From NCBI RefSeq assembly GCF_001311985.1, contig NZ_BBCJ01000026.1, positions 1-64,000 of the forward strand: 64,000 nucleotides of DNA, in the 5' to 3' direction. Positions 10,762 to 23,034 of the stretch are shown here, piece after piece. The first letter of the stretch is position 1; the number at the start of each line of letters is the position of its first letter. The position numbers and the translations under genes were made by a program. The notes under the pieces are model-generated. The model was given only the letters and a program-made list of their open reading frames with translations. It had not been told where the DNA came from and searched no databases. The DNA comes from Geotalea toluenoxydans JCM 15764 (lineage in GTDB: Bacteria > Desulfobacterota > Desulfuromonadia > Geobacterales > Geobacteraceae).

Positions 10762-10881
10762 ATGACTGCTTCAAACCTTGGTGGGGGGGCTTACAGTGTT
10801 CAACCAAGCGGTGGCGGCAAGATCACGCCACTTGCCGGAAAACCAGGCCACATTGATATGGGACCTATTGTCAGTGCGTAA
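10762..10881 (+). CDS. Possible 39-residue small protein
   Basis: An uninterrupted small ORF begins MTASNLGGGAYSVQPS and ends GHIDMGPIVSA, preceded by a weak purine-rich GTGAGG. It is Gly-, Ser- and Pro-rich, without hydrophobic segment or Cys. It converges with, and overlaps by 11 bases, the end of the DUF3467-like gene on the other strand. The upstream stretch 10502-10761 shows no recognisable gene. I do not recognise a family; it could be chance or the tail of a longer disrupted gene. Confidence 0.3.
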   Translation: MTASNLGGGAYSVQPSGGGKITPLAGKPGHIDMGPIVSA

Positions 10882-11257
10882 ATCTGGATTTGTCTGAAAT
10901 GGGAGCTGAGTTGAGCGCTGTCTTGGCATTTTCTATAGCTTCCATTTCCTTGAGCTTCTCCCCCAGCCAGAAATGAATTTCTTTTGCTGTCTGATGGCTG
11001 AGCACCACTCCCGAAGAAATGAACCTGACGAAACTGCGCGGCAGATCAGCGGGTTCAACTGCTGATTCCCGGCCAATGCTCCCGTTGGCTGCGAGCTCAT
11101 GGCTGATGGAGTTTGGCAGTGGCTGCCGCTCAAGATAGAAATTGACGACCAGCTCTCCTCTTGGGGTGACTCCGCCATGGGCCCCATTCACATATACCGG
11201 GTTGTATGAGTCATCGAAGATATATTTGAATTTCAGTTCATTCTTCTTGTCGGACAT
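10871..11257 (-). CDS. Small soluble protein, DUF3467-like layout
   Basis: 128 residues, no signal or membrane segment. The order of elements resembles DUF3467 proteins: an early NPVYVNGAHGGVTPRGELVVNFYLE (strand-rich, given here only as landmarks at residues 18-42), then SFVRFISSGVVLS and a C-terminal helix with HQTAKEIHFWLGEKLKEMEA. DUF3467 proteins have no established function. ATG 11257 has GGAGAA about 8 bases upstream. It is divergent from the YkgJ-type gene and appears intact. The family link is my judgement from pattern only. Confidence 0.6.
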   Translation of the reverse strand: MSDKKNELKFKYIFDDSYNPVYVNGAHGGVTPRGELVVNFYLERQPLPNSISHELAANGSIGRESAVEPADLPRSFVRFISSGVVLSHQTAKEIHFWLGEKLKEMEAIENAKTALNSAPISDKSRFTH

Positions 11258-11400
11258 CTGCGTATTCTCCTTGGGAAATATGATTATGCTCAGGTTTTAG
11301 CAGAATATGCCTCATTTTGAAAACAAAAACAGTGCCTGCATGTACCGCTTGACCATGATTGGACGATGAGGTTATCCTTTATGCCGGGAGAGGAGCAATA

Positions 11401-11927
11401 ATGAAAAGTTTAGGCAACTACCGTGCCCTGCTGGCCAAAGTCGATGAAATGACCGCAGGCATAAGCACTGCACATGCTGCGCATATCACGTGTCACAGGG
11501 GGTGTGACAGCTGTTGTCGTCATCTGTCCCTTTCCTTGGTGGAGGGGGTTGCTTGGCCGAAGCTCTGAGTTCACTGCCGGAGGATAAGGCATGCTTTCTG
11601 CGGGCAAAGGCAAAAGCCGCAACAGCAGATGGACCTTGCCCGCTTCTTGATAATGGAGAATGTGCACTCTACGTCCATCGTCCCATTATCTGCCGGACCC
11701 ACGGGCTGCCGATCCTGATAGACGAGGGTGATGGGCAGCGCATTGATTTTTGTCCCCTGAATTTCAGGAATGTGCAGACACTCCCCGGCGATGCGGTCGT
11801 TGCTCTCGAACGGCTCAATACCATTCTTGCAGCGGTCAACAAGTTCTTTGTCACTGAGTATCATGCTGCCGGCACTTCCGGTAAGGACCGCCTCTCCATT
11901 GCCGAGGCATTGCTACTGGAAGTTTGA
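11401..11927 (+). CDS. YkgJ-family Cys cluster protein (zinc/iron-chelating domain)
   Basis: Contains the family's cysteine pattern: CHRGCDSCC near residues 30-38, then CPLLDNGECALYVHRPIICR and a final CPLNF. Such proteins bind Zn or an Fe-S cluster and have no firmly known reaction. GGAG sits just upstream of ATG 11401. The frame breaks near 11553; adding one T (GCTTTGG) gives VEGVALAEALSSLPEDK and joins the two halves. Restored length is about 175 residues. It is transcribed alone toward the atp operon, and two terminator hairpins separate the convergent units. Confidence 0.8.
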
Positions 11928-11946
11928 AGGGATGGTGGCTTTGAAT

Positions 11947-11981
11947 GACAAAAAGGCATGTGAAGCACATGCCTTTTTGTC
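11947..11981 (+). terminator. Bidirectional terminator hairpin 1
   Basis: A perfect 16-bp stem (11947-11962 with 11966-11981) closes a 3-base AAG loop. It has an A-run on the left and a T-run on the right, so it can stop transcripts from either side. It lies just after the YkgJ-type gene. Confidence 0.8.
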
Positions 11982-11990
11982 ATCATGATG

Positions 11991-12017
11991 AAAAAGAGCG
12001 GCAAAGCCGCTCTTTTT
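11991..12017 (-). terminator. Bidirectional terminator hairpin 2, end of atp operon
   Basis: A perfect 12-bp stem of AAAAAGAGCGGC with GCCGCTCTTTTT closes a 3-base loop, 7 bases beyond the restored atpC stop. On the minus strand it ends in five T residues and is the natural terminator of the atp operon. Confidence 0.8.
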
Positions 12018-12023
12018 GTGTAT

Positions 12024-12439
12024 CTACCTTCTGCCGCCTTTACCGGCAACCTGAACCCTGATCAGGCACGCTCAAGGGCTGCCTCATAAACCCTGAAGCT
12101 TTTGTCTTCAGGATTGAGCTTTTTCAATGCTTCTTCAGCGCGGCCCAGTGCTAATTTCGCCCGCTCCAGGTCAATTTCATCGGCCTTTTCGGCGGTTTCC
12201 ACAAGCACGGTCACCTTGTCATTTTCCACTTCAAAGTAGCCCCAGTTAAGGGCCAGATGAGAAATGACGCCGTCCTTTTTGTAGGAGAGCTCGCCGATCT
12301 TGAGGGAGGTGAGGAAAGGAGCGTGACCGGGCAGTACGCCGAATTCGCCAAGCGCGCCGGTGGCCGTAATTTCGTCTACCTCTTCGGTGAGTACCTTTTT
12401 GTAAGGTGTTACCAGTTCTACTTTCAATTTTTCAGCCAT
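12024..12439 (-). CDS. atpC: F1Fo ATP synthase epsilon subunit
   Basis: Central stalk subunit that couples and regulates F1. The N-terminal beta sandwich shows LKVELVTPYKKVL and GEFGVLPGHAPFLTSL; the C-terminal helical hairpin shows LERAKLALGRAEEALKKL. The apparent stop at 12062 comes from a lost C (GCCCTG read as GCCTG). Restoring it adds LIRVQVAGKGGRR and a stop at 12024, giving 138 residues, the normal size. Last gene of the minus-strand atp operon, 41 bases after atpD. Confidence 0.9.
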
Positions 12440-12480
12440 CTATCGTTATCCTTTTTTCAGGAGTCGTTACGGCAAAACAA

Positions 12481-13925
<1,445 letters not shown>

Positions 13926-13946
13926 CTATTTTGTATGCGTTAAGCT

Positions 13947-14810
13947 TTATCCTTTTATTGATTCAGCGCCGGAAATAATCTCCATCAGTTCGGTAGTAAT
14001 AGCGGCCTGACGGGCGCGGTTATACTGGAGTGTCAGTTTACCGATCATTTCGTTGGCGTTTTTCGATGCACTGTCCATGGCTGTCATTCTGGCCCCATGC
14101 TCGGAGGCCACTGACTCTAGGAGAGACTTGAATATCTGGACTTCAATGTGTTTCGGCAGCAACTCACTGAGGAGTTCGGACTTGGAGGGCTCGTAAATAT
14201 ATTCGGGTGCGTACTCTTCGTCTGCTGCTTCAGGTGGTGTTACAGGCAGAAGCTGTTCCAGTGTTATATCCTGGGACATGACGCTACGGAAAGCATTATA
14301 AATGATAAAGACTTCGTCGAATTCCTCGTCCAGATAACCCTGGATTACTTCCTGGGCCAGCAGGGCAGCTGTCTGATAGTTGAGGTTGGAGAAAACTGTG
14401 CCGAAATTCTTGAGGATCTTCTGCCGGTTTTTCAGGAATTCATAACCCTTGCGACCGATGGTCATGATGGAGAGATCGGTGAATTCAGCACCCCGTTCCC
14501 TGACGAAACGCTCTGCAGCTTTGCAGAGGTTTGCATTGAAGCCACCGCACAGTCCACGGTCGGATGTGACGACGATCAGCAATGCTTTTCCGGTGGTACG
14601 TTTAATCATCAGCGGACTGGAGTCCGCGTCCTGATTCCTGGACAGCCTGCCCAGCACTTCGCCAAGCTTCGCCGCGTAGGGACGGGCAGCTACGACATTT
14701 TCCTGGGCGCGGCGCAGCTTTGCAGCGGAGACCATTTTCATGGCCTTTGTTATTTGTCCCGTATTTTTGACCGAGACAATGCGCTTTTTTATACTTTTAA
14801 GACTCGCCAT
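13947..14810 (-). CDS. atpG: F1Fo ATP synthase gamma subunit
   Basis: Rotor shaft of F1. 287 residues, intact. The N-terminal helix [20 protein letters not shown] and the C-terminal helix [20 protein letters not shown] are the conserved coiled-coil ends of gamma. The middle Rossmann-like part contains [16 protein letters not shown]. It is 54 bases upstream of atpD and 18 bases downstream of atpA. Confidence 0.95.
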   Translation of the reverse strand: MASLKSIKKRIVSVKNTGQITKAMKMVSAAKLRRAQENVVAARPYAAKLGEVLGRLSRNQDADSSPLMIKRTTGKALLIVVTSDRGLCGGFNANLCKAAERFVRERGAEFTDLSIMTIGRKGYEFLKNRQKILKNFGTVFSNLNYQTAALLAQEVIQGYLDEEFDEVFIIYNAFRSVMSQDITLEQLLPVTPPEAADEEYAPEYIYEPSKSELLSELLPKHIEVQIFKSLLESVASEHGARMTAMDSASKNANEMIGKLTLQYNRARQAAITTELMEIISGAESIKG

Positions 14811-14828
14811 GCGAAGATACCGTCCTTA

Positions 14829-16335
<1,507 letters not shown>

Positions 16336-16344
16336 AGAAACGTC

Positions 16345-16888
16345 TCACCCCTTCTGTAATATATCCTGAATTTTCGCTAACTGCGTTTTTATGCTTCCGT
16401 CAAATACCTTGTCACCGATCTTTGTCACAACTCCGCCAATCAAAGAAGGATCGACCTCTACTTTGAGCACGACCTTTTTTTCCCGTGGCCTTGGTCAGGG
16501 AGTTTTTGATTTCGTCGATCTGGCTCTGCTCGAGTGGCAAGCCCGAAGTCAACGTCGGCCGGATGACGCCGGAAAGGTCATCGGCAAAGCTGTTGAAGCT
16601 CTCAACAATCTGCGGCAGGAAAGGAAGTCTGTTCCTGTCAAGCAGCAGTTGGAGAAAATTGGCGACATTGTTGGAAAGCTCGAGCTTGGTCATGATCTCT
16701 TTGAGGATTTCCTTTTTTGCTTCGATGCCGTAAGCAGGGTTACTGAAAACAGCAGTCAGGCTTGTGCTCCCGGCCAACACTCCGGTGAACTGGCTCAACT
16801 CGCCACTGAACTTATCGACATTGCCTTCTTCGGCGCCAATTTGAACCAGTGCCTTGGCATAACGTTTTGCGATCGCATTAGTACTCAA
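16345..16888 (-). CDS. atpH: F1Fo ATP synthase delta subunit
   Basis: Peripheral stalk subunit joining the F1 crown to the b subunits. N-terminal [14 protein letters not shown] and mid-region [18 protein letters not shown] are typical. The start is TTG at 16888, whose TTGA overlaps the atpF stop, implying coupled translation. The C-terminus is out of frame after an A-run near 16478 (seven A where six fit); corrected, it reads [22 protein letters not shown] and ends at 16345. Restored length is about 180 residues. Confidence 0.9.
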
Positions 16889-17500
16889 TGTAGCGTCACC
16901 ACCTTGGAGATATAGTTACCAACCAGCTTGTCCTGGTCACCTTTGTTGATATTTTCCTTGAGTTTCTTCTCGCAATCTCAACAGCCAGACGTGCAGCTTC
17001 TTCCCTGAGCTCGGCCTTGGCCTTCAGGACTTCCTGCTGTGCCGTCTGTTCGGCCTGTTCCTTGATCTTCTGGGCAGCGGCCTTGGCTTCGGCAATAATG
17101 CGTGCCTTTTCCAGCTCCCCCTCCTGCTTCATTGCTGCGGAAATATCTTCAATTTCCCTGTTGGCCTTTTCCAGTTTCTCACTGTACTCGGCAAACTTCT
17201 TTTCGGCCTGTTCTTTCGCCTCGACTGCTCCTTGAGCATCTTTTCAATGCCGGTACGACGGTCTGCCAGGGCTCCTTTTACGTTCGCCTTCTTCAGTGCC
17301 CAGGCCAACAGTGCAAAGAGGGCGGCAAAGTCAAGGCAGCGCCAGGCGAAGTCTTTCATCTGTTTGCCGGTGTCCACTTGGTGTGCGCCTTCGCCTCCTT
17401 CCGAGGCGAAGCCTAAGGCAGCAAGGGCGACCAATAAGACACAGACCGCCAGGGTAACTTTTGCAGGTGTAGGTGCTATGTATTTGCGCATGCTTCTCAT
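16885..17500 (-). CDS. atpF: F1Fo ATP synthase b subunit
   Basis: Membrane anchor of the peripheral stalk. Two hydrophobic stretches occur: an N-terminal signal-like segment (residues 15-32) and [17 protein letters not shown] (about 58-74), followed by a long charged coiled coil ([21 protein letters not shown] after repair). Breaks near 17229 and 16972 are each explained by loss of one G. Restored length of about 205 residues is longer than E. coli b because of the extra N-terminal hydrophobic segment. It pairs with the b' subunit encoded directly upstream. Confidence 0.85.
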
Positions 17501-17926
17501 CTAAATACTCCTTCCAAGAACTTTTTCGCAGATTTCAGAAGAAAGGGACAGCGCTTGCTCTTTAAGGAGTTGTCTGGCATCGGCTGATTCTTTTGCTACC
17601 TTGCTTTTGATTGCGGAAAGGGTATCGGCCGCATCTTTTCTTGCTTTATCGATAATAGCAACTTCTTCAACCTGAGCTTCTTTGCGCAGGCCGGACCGCT
17701 CGTCCGTGGCGCGAGCCTTGATCTCACGCATGCGGCTCTCATAGAGGGCGTGTTTTTCCTGGACTTCTTTGTCAACGGACGCTGACTTCTCTTTTGCGCC
17801 GCTGATTTCGGCATTTCTTTGGGCAAGCACCTTCCTGATCGGCTTGAAGAGGAAGATGTTGAGAACAAGCATCAGGAGCAGAAAATTGACAAGCTGGAAA
17901 ACGAAGGAAAAGTCTAGATTAATCAC
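17501..17926 (-). CDS. F1Fo ATP synthase b' subunit
   Basis: 141 residues: one N-terminal membrane helix (FVFQLVNFLLLMLVLNIFLF) and then a continuous charged coiled coil. This is the layout of b/b' stalk subunits. It abuts atpF, so the peripheral stalk is probably a b-b' heterodimer as in other bacteria that carry duplicated b genes. First gene of the atp operon; the 160 bases upstream to parB hold no other gene. A possible TTGACT -35 lies on the minus strand near 18040, but I see no convincing -10. Confidence 0.9.
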   Translation of the reverse strand: MINLDFSFVFQLVNFLLLMLVLNIFLFKPIRKVLAQRNAEISGAKEKSASVDKEVQEKHALYESRMREIKARATDERSGLRKEAQVEEVAIIDKARKDAADTLSAIKSKVAKESADARQLLKEQALSLSSEICEKVLGRSI

Positions 17927-18088
17927 CCAACCACCTCTTACTGTGTTGTGAATTTAAGTTAAGTTATTTTTATTTACGATATCTTGGAGTACTCAGGAGG
18001 TAAAGCACGTGATAGCTATCATACCACCGGTGAGAAGTCAAGTTATTTGTCTGAAAAAACCTTGTAGTTTTTCTGAATCAGGATGGTT

Positions 18089-18924
18089 TTAGAGGTTAAG
18101 CAGTTCGATGAGGCGGATCAGCTCCTTCTGGTCATGGTAACTGATCTCGATTTTTCCTCCCTTGCCGCTTGGACGGAGGTTGATTTTGGTTTTGAAGTGG
18201 CGCTGCATCCGCTCGGTGAGATCAACCAGGTGTGGATCTGCTTGCTTTTTAGGTTTGGCCTGCTTGTTGGCTTCATATCCTTGACCAACGATTCGGTGGC
18301 TCGCACAGTTAATTTTTTTCTTACTACCGTCTCGCGAGCTTCTTTCATCTGTTCTGCAGTATCGAGCGTCAGCAGCGCCCGGGCATGGCCCATGGAAAGT
18401 CGATCTTCAATGACATCGAGCTTTATTTCGGCGGGTAATTTCAGAAGCCTGATGGCATTAGCTACGGTGGAGCGGTCTTTTCCAACCCTTTTCGCGAGCT
18501 CCTCCTGGGAAAGATTGAATCGTTCCAGCAGAGAGTGGTATGCCTCAGCTTCTTCGACGGCATTGAGGTCTTCACGCTGGATATTTTCAATCAGAGCCAT
18601 TTCAAGGGCAGTATCCTCGGAGACATCCTGAATGACCACCGGAACCTCGCGAAGTCCGGCTTTCTGCGCGGCGCGCCAACGTCTTTCACCAGCAATCAGC
18701 TCGTAATGACTTCCTTTGGCTACAACGACCAATGGCTGAATAATTCCCTTTTCGCGGATGGATGCAGCCAATTCCTCAAGCTTGTCATGGGCGAAAGATT
18801 TGCGAGGCTGATCTTTGTTGGGGCGGATTTCTTCTATGGGGCAACTGAAAAAGCGCCGTCCCTCTTCCTCGACTACGGGAAGAAGTGCGGCCATTCCTTT
18901 GCCCAGGCCGGTTTTTTTAACCAT
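18089..18924 (-). CDS. parB: Chromosome partitioning protein ParB
   Basis: ParB/Spo0J CTPase clamp and parS-binding protein. The N-terminus contains KKTGLGKGMAALLP, then the box II-type GERRWRAAQKAGL and the NIQREDLNAVEEA segment, then the helix-turn-helix LSQEELAKRVGKDRSTVANAIRLL. The C-terminal dimerisation part is out of frame after about 18271 (one base lost, AAGGCC expected). Repaired, it reads ISYHDQKELIRLIELLNL and stops at 18089. It overlaps the end of parA by 8 bases. Confidence 0.9.
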
Positions 18925-19689
18925 GCTGCACCTCCCGGCTGATTATTTCCTTGGCAAGATCCATATAGCTGGTTGCTCCACGGGATGTTATATCGTAAAG
19001 AATGATCGGTTTGCCATGGCTGGGAGCTTCGGAAAGTCTGACGTTGCGTGGGACAACGGTTGTGAATGTTTCTTTCTTGAAGTGATTCCTTATTTCCTCG
19101 CTTACCTGGTGAGAAAGATTGTTTCTGGCATCGAACATGGTAAGAAGGATTCCTTCAATCCTGAGAGAAGGGTTTAGCCCCTTCTGAACCAGGGTTATGG
19201 TTTTCAATATGTGCGATAGCCCTTCCATGGCGTAAAACTCACACTGCAGAGGTATCAGCACTGATTCGGCCGCGGTCATCGAGTTGACGGTCAGTAATCC
19301 CAGGGAAGGGGGCAGTCGATGAGTATGTAATCATAGGCTTGGACAAGGGGGGCAAGGGCGTGTTTCAGCTTCAATTCCCTGCCGATGATAGAGACAAGCT
19401 CCAGTTCGGCTCCGGCAAGCTCGCCGTTTGCCGGGAGTATGTCCAGGAATGGGAAACTGGTCTTGAGGATGGCTTTGTCCGGCTCAACATCATCAATAAG
19501 CACATCGTAGATTGTTGCTTCCAGATTGCTTTTGTCGATGCCTACACCACTTCCGGCATTTCCCTGGGGGTCCATGTCTACGAGCAGAGTCCGTTTTTCA
19601 GCCACTGCCAGTGAAGCGGCGAGATTGACAGACGTTGTCGTTTTGCCCACGCCACCTTTTTGATTGGCTATGCAGATTATCTTTCCCAT
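18917..19689 (-). CDS. parA: Chromosome partitioning ATPase ParA/Soj
   Basis: Deviant Walker-type ATPase that segregates ParB-parS complexes. Walker A is QKGGVGKTTTSVNLA at residues 9-23, followed by LVDMDPQGNAGSGVGI. The frame breaks near 19303, where a C-run of six is expected (DCPPSLGLLTVNS), losing one C. The C-terminal half (LIPLQCEFYAMEGLSH, TMFDARNNLSHQV) is normal. ATG 19689 is used; an upstream TTG is less likely. Restored length is about 257 residues. parA-parB-atp on one strand is a common arrangement in bacteria. Confidence 0.92.
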
Positions 19690-19891
19690 ATGGTATTGTT
19701 CCAAATAATTGTTAGGTAGACTGTCGACTCATTCAAGGAGGAGGATTCCGCTCGGAGCGGAAGAAAACTAACACATCAGCGCCTATATGGAAAGTTTTTT
19801 TTAAAGATCGGCGGGTTGCCTGCCCCATAGCCGTGTTGCTTCCCTTAATGTGCACGGTATACTTGCTGGAAATATTGCGCAGGGGGGCACC

Positions 19892-21107
19892 ATGTCTCGC
19901 TTTGGTTCTCTGAGTATCAATACGAAGTTCAATCTGATCATGTCCTGCCTGCTGATCGTGTTGTTCCTGTCAGCGTCCCTCCTCATCTATCAGCGGCAAC
20001 GGTCACTGATTCTGAAAGTGGCCGTTGACAATGCACGCAACATTGCCAAGCAGATCATCGAGACAAGGGATTACATCTCGTCCGTGGAGCATGGTGAACC
20101 TGAGCAAAATTATGCCTTGGTGCCCCAGGTAGTCGCTACGCAGATCGCCGCAAGGATGACCAGGGACACCAAGTTCTATGTCCGCCAGGTGTCATTACGT
20201 TACCGCAACCCTGGAAATCGGCCGGATGACTATGAGACCGAACAGCTGCAGAAATTCTCAGGCAAGGTCGTCAGGGAGAATTATCGGGTTGTCAGGGCTG
20301 GCGGGGAGGAGTCGTTTCGCTACATGCAATCAATGATTGCGAAAAATCCTGTCTGACCTGTCACGGTAGTTATGAAACCGCCCCTCAATTTATCCGGAAA
20401 CGTTTTCCTCGCGGTCATTATTCGTACAACTATAAACTTGGAGAGGTTATAGGCGCAGTTTCAGTAACCATTCCCATGTCCGAACTTTATCGCGATATCG
20501 GCACCAACCTTAAGTTGGACCTCATATACCGGGCGATCGTTTTCTTTATCATCATTGTGATTATGGCTGCTCTGCTCAAACGCATCATCATTCGTCCCAT
20601 CAGGATGCTCTCTGAAAGCATAACCACTGTTACCAGAACCGATACGTTTACGCCGCTGCCAAAGGCCTCAAATGATGAAATCGGTGATTTGATTGGGGCA
20701 TTTAACGACATGATGGATGAATTGGGCCGTAAAACGGCGCAGAGCCGTGAGTCTGAACAGCGGTACAGAGAATTTATCGAAGTAGCCAGGTCTGCCGTCA
20801 TAACATTCATGACCGATGCAAGATTGTAATTACCAATCAGAAGGCCGAGGAACTATTGGGTTCAAGCAGGTTGGAACTCCTTGGAGAGAACATATTCAAC
20901 TTCTTCCTGGAAGGTGAGCGGCTGAAACAGGAGGTTAATCTTTATCTGGAGGAGATCAGGAAAGGCAAACGATCGGCCGCCACAACTCTTCATGTGGTGC
21001 GCAGTGTTGCAGGAGGCGAGCACAGGGTGGAGGTGGCTCTCTCTGCAACTCAGACGGATTCACAACCTATGATCACTGCAATTCTGCGGGATGGGGAGGG
21101 ACGGTAA
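19892..21107 (+). CDS. Membrane sensor with CxxCH heme motif, HAMP and PAS, no output domain
   Basis: Residues 1-30 contain one membrane segment. A periplasmic DUF3365-like domain follows and includes SCLTCHGSYETAP, a CxxCH c-type heme motif that becomes readable when the A-run near 20345 is restored (A6 to A5). A second membrane segment (AIVFFIIIVIMAALL) leads to HAMP (RPIRMLSESI, NDEIGDLIGAFNDMM) and PAS (TNQKAEELLGSSRLELLGENIF). A further break near 20821 is a lost G. The protein ends at AILRDGEGR with no kinase, GGDEF or MCP domain, and the next gene ends 16 bases on. AGGGGGG precedes ATG 19892. Ligand and partner are unknown. Confidence 0.75.
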
Positions 21108-21122
21108 GGGGTGTCGCAGGGC

Positions 21123-21839
21123 TCAAAGCGGCGGCAGATGGAGAAAGCTGAGAAGTCTGGCCATTGATGAGTTTACTACCTGCGTCTCGGTAATGCCTGC
21201 TTTGGCCAATAGGAGGAGGGCATCGTCGAAAACGCCTACTCCCTGGGCGATATGGGCATCGCTACCGACAACGAGGGATGCACCATAGCGGGCGATAAGC
21301 CCCACAAGCTTTTCGCAGTTGGGCCGGCTTCCTTCACGGCTGATTCCCAGGGAAGCGTTGTTGATTTCCAGAGCTGTTCCCGTATCCAAGGCTGCCTTTA
21401 CAATTTTTTCGTAATCGAGTGGAAACAACGGGTTTCCCGGATGGGAAATGGCATGTATCCGCGGGTTGGACATGGCATTTATGACAGCCTCGGTATTGCG
21501 CTCGATCCCTTGGCCATCGAATCCGCAGCCTTCGTGCAGCCCCGTCATTACAAAATCAAGGCGCTCCTGGTAACGGTCAGGCAGATCGATATCTCCGTGC
21601 TCATTGAGGATGTTGGCTTCAGTGCCGCAGAGAATGCGAACTCCTGCTATTTCCCGGGGAATGAAACGAATGGCGCCGAAATGGTAAAGATGGGGGCCAC
21701 CGGGCATTGCCGGGCCGTGATCAGTCAGAGCGATAGCCTTCAAACCTTTGCGTGCTGCAGCCTCTGCCAGCTCGTTCACCGTAGAATATGCGTGACCTGA
21801 AGCTATGGTATGGGTATGCATGTCGGCTATCAGTTCCAT
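21123..21839 (-). CDS. PHP-domain phosphoesterase (YcdX/HisK-like)
   Basis: PHP metal-dependent hydrolase fold. The metal ligand motifs are visible: DMHTHTIASGHA at the N-terminus, ALTDHGPAM, GTEANIL, TGLHEG, ISHPGNP and GSDAHIAQGVG near the C-terminus. The set matches trinuclear YcdX-type phosphatases. Substrate is not evident from context. ATG 21839 (MELIADMHTH) fits the family start; an upstream in-frame start at 21875 adds 12 unlikely residues. It converges on the PAS sensor. Confidence 0.85.
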   Translation of the reverse strand: MELIADMHTHTIASGHAYSTVNELAEAAARKGLKAIALTDHGPAMPGGPHLYHFGAIRFIPREIAGVRILCGTEANILNEHGDIDLPDRYQERLDFVMTGLHEGCGFDGQGIERNTEAVINAMSNPRIHAISHPGNPLFPLDYEKIVKAALDTGTALEINNASLGISREGSRPNCEKLVGLIARYGASLVVGSDAHIAQGVGVFDDALLLLAKAGITETQVVNSSMARLLSFLHLPPL

Positions 21840-21942
21840 GGTTGAGACTATTTCACACTCCCCTGGGAAAGTCAAGTAAGACTAATAGTTTAGAGCTGTT
21901 ACAGAATCCTTGAGCCCTCAGCCGAGCAAAATGAATACATAA

Positions 21943-21972
21943 AAAAGGGTGCACCTGTTGGTGCACCCTTTT
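21943..21972 (-). terminator. Terminator after atpE
   Basis: A perfect 13-bp stem (21943-21955 with 21960-21972) closes a 4-base loop, with A and T runs on both sides. On the minus strand it follows atpE by about 20 bases and ends the hemL/atpB-atpE side of transcription. Confidence 0.85.
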
Positions 21973-21993
21973 GTTAACCCTGCTGAGACGAAA

Positions 21994-22269
21994 TTACTTC
22001 GCGACAGTTTTTGCCAGTTCGAGAGCGATATCCTTGTAGGGGTTGGCGAAGAGGATGATCAGACAGACAACAAGGGCGTAGATGGCAAGAGATTCGATCA
22101 TGGCCAGACCGATCATCATGGTGGTGAGGATCTTACCGGAAGCGCCGGGGTTCCTGGAAACGCCTTCAACAGCACTTTTGACTGCCAGACCCTGACCGAT
22201 ACCGGTTCCGAGGGTTCCAAGTGCCATACCGATACCTGCTGCGAGAACACACATTGTAAAAAAACTCAT
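21994..22269 (-). CDS. atpE: F1Fo ATP synthase c subunit
   Basis: Ring-forming proteolipid, 91 residues, two membrane helices joined by a polar loop (SRNPGASGK). Helix 1 has the Gly-rich packing motif GTGIGQGLA. Helix 2 has the ion-binding carboxylate Glu59 in AMIESLAIYAL. Gln26, Glu59, Ser60 and Tyr64 match the Na+-coordinating positions known from Ilyobacter c (Q32, E65, S66, Y70), while Leu61 replaces Thr67. Coupling ion cannot be decided from this alone. It is encoded away from the F1 genes, downstream of atpB. Confidence 0.95.
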   Translation of the reverse strand: MSFFTMCVLAAGIGMALGTLGTGIGQGLAVKSAVEGVSRNPGASGKILTTMMIGLAMIESLAIYALVVCLIILFANPYKDIALELAKTVAK

Positions 22270-22341
22270 TTTTCCTTCTCCTTTGTTTTGAATATTTCCT
22301 AAATAGTATAGGAAAAAGCTTTATGGTTGGTAACAGTACAA

Positions 22342-23029
22342 TTAATGGCCTTCTTCCAGGGATCCCTGGATATAGATCATTGCCAGCAGCATGAAGACGA
22401 AGGCTGGATGAAAGACACCAGCACCCCCATCAGCATCATCGGCAAGGGGACCAGAAATGGAGCGAGGCCGAAGAAGATCATCAGTACGAGCTCGTGGCCA
22501 TTCATATTGCCGAACAGACGAAGGGTAAGCGAGATTACTCGGCTGAAGTGTCCGATGACCTCGATGAAAAACATCATTGGCGCCAGCCAAAGAATCGGCC
22601 CGAGGAAGTGTTTGATGTACTTCACACCATGTTCCTTGATACCGACGATGTGTGTGGTGACGAAGACAATAACGGCACATGCCGCAGTGGTGTTGATGTT
22701 TGCTGTCGGCGGAAAGAATCCCGGGATGAGCCCAATGAGGTTGGACACCAGAATAAACAGGGCGAGTGTTGCAATCAACGGGAAGAAGGGTTTGCCATGC
22801 TCTCCCATTGTTTCAACAACCATGTTTTCGATTCCACCGATGATTACTTCCATGAAATTCTGCATCTTGCCAGGTACAGATTTCAGGCCTTTTGTCGCCA
22901 GTATGGAAACGATCAGCAGAAGGGCTATGATCAGCCAGGTGTAGGCGATGGCATCGGCGCCGCCTTCGGATATGCCAGCGGGGTCAGAAGATGTCTGAAA
23001 AACTGCAGAAAAAGAAACGGATGAACCAT
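22342..23029 (-). CDS. atpB: F1Fo ATP synthase a subunit
   Basis: Membrane stator that forms the ion half-channels. The segment [21 protein letters not shown] carries the essential Arg in helix 4 (TLRLFGN). The N-terminus [18 protein letters not shown] is recovered from ATG 23029 by restoring a lost C near 22990. The C-terminus ([17 protein letters not shown]) is recovered by restoring a lost G near 22398, giving a stop at 22342. Restored length is about 229 residues. Together with atpI, atpZ and atpE it forms the separate Fo locus. Confidence 0.92.
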
Positions 23030-23034
23030 TGATG

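Noticed and set aside
18006-18016. Possible parS site near parB (contains CACGTG)
   Set aside because: The flanks do not match the TGTTTCACGTGAAACA consensus; other CACGTG cores in the window also lack the inverted flanks.
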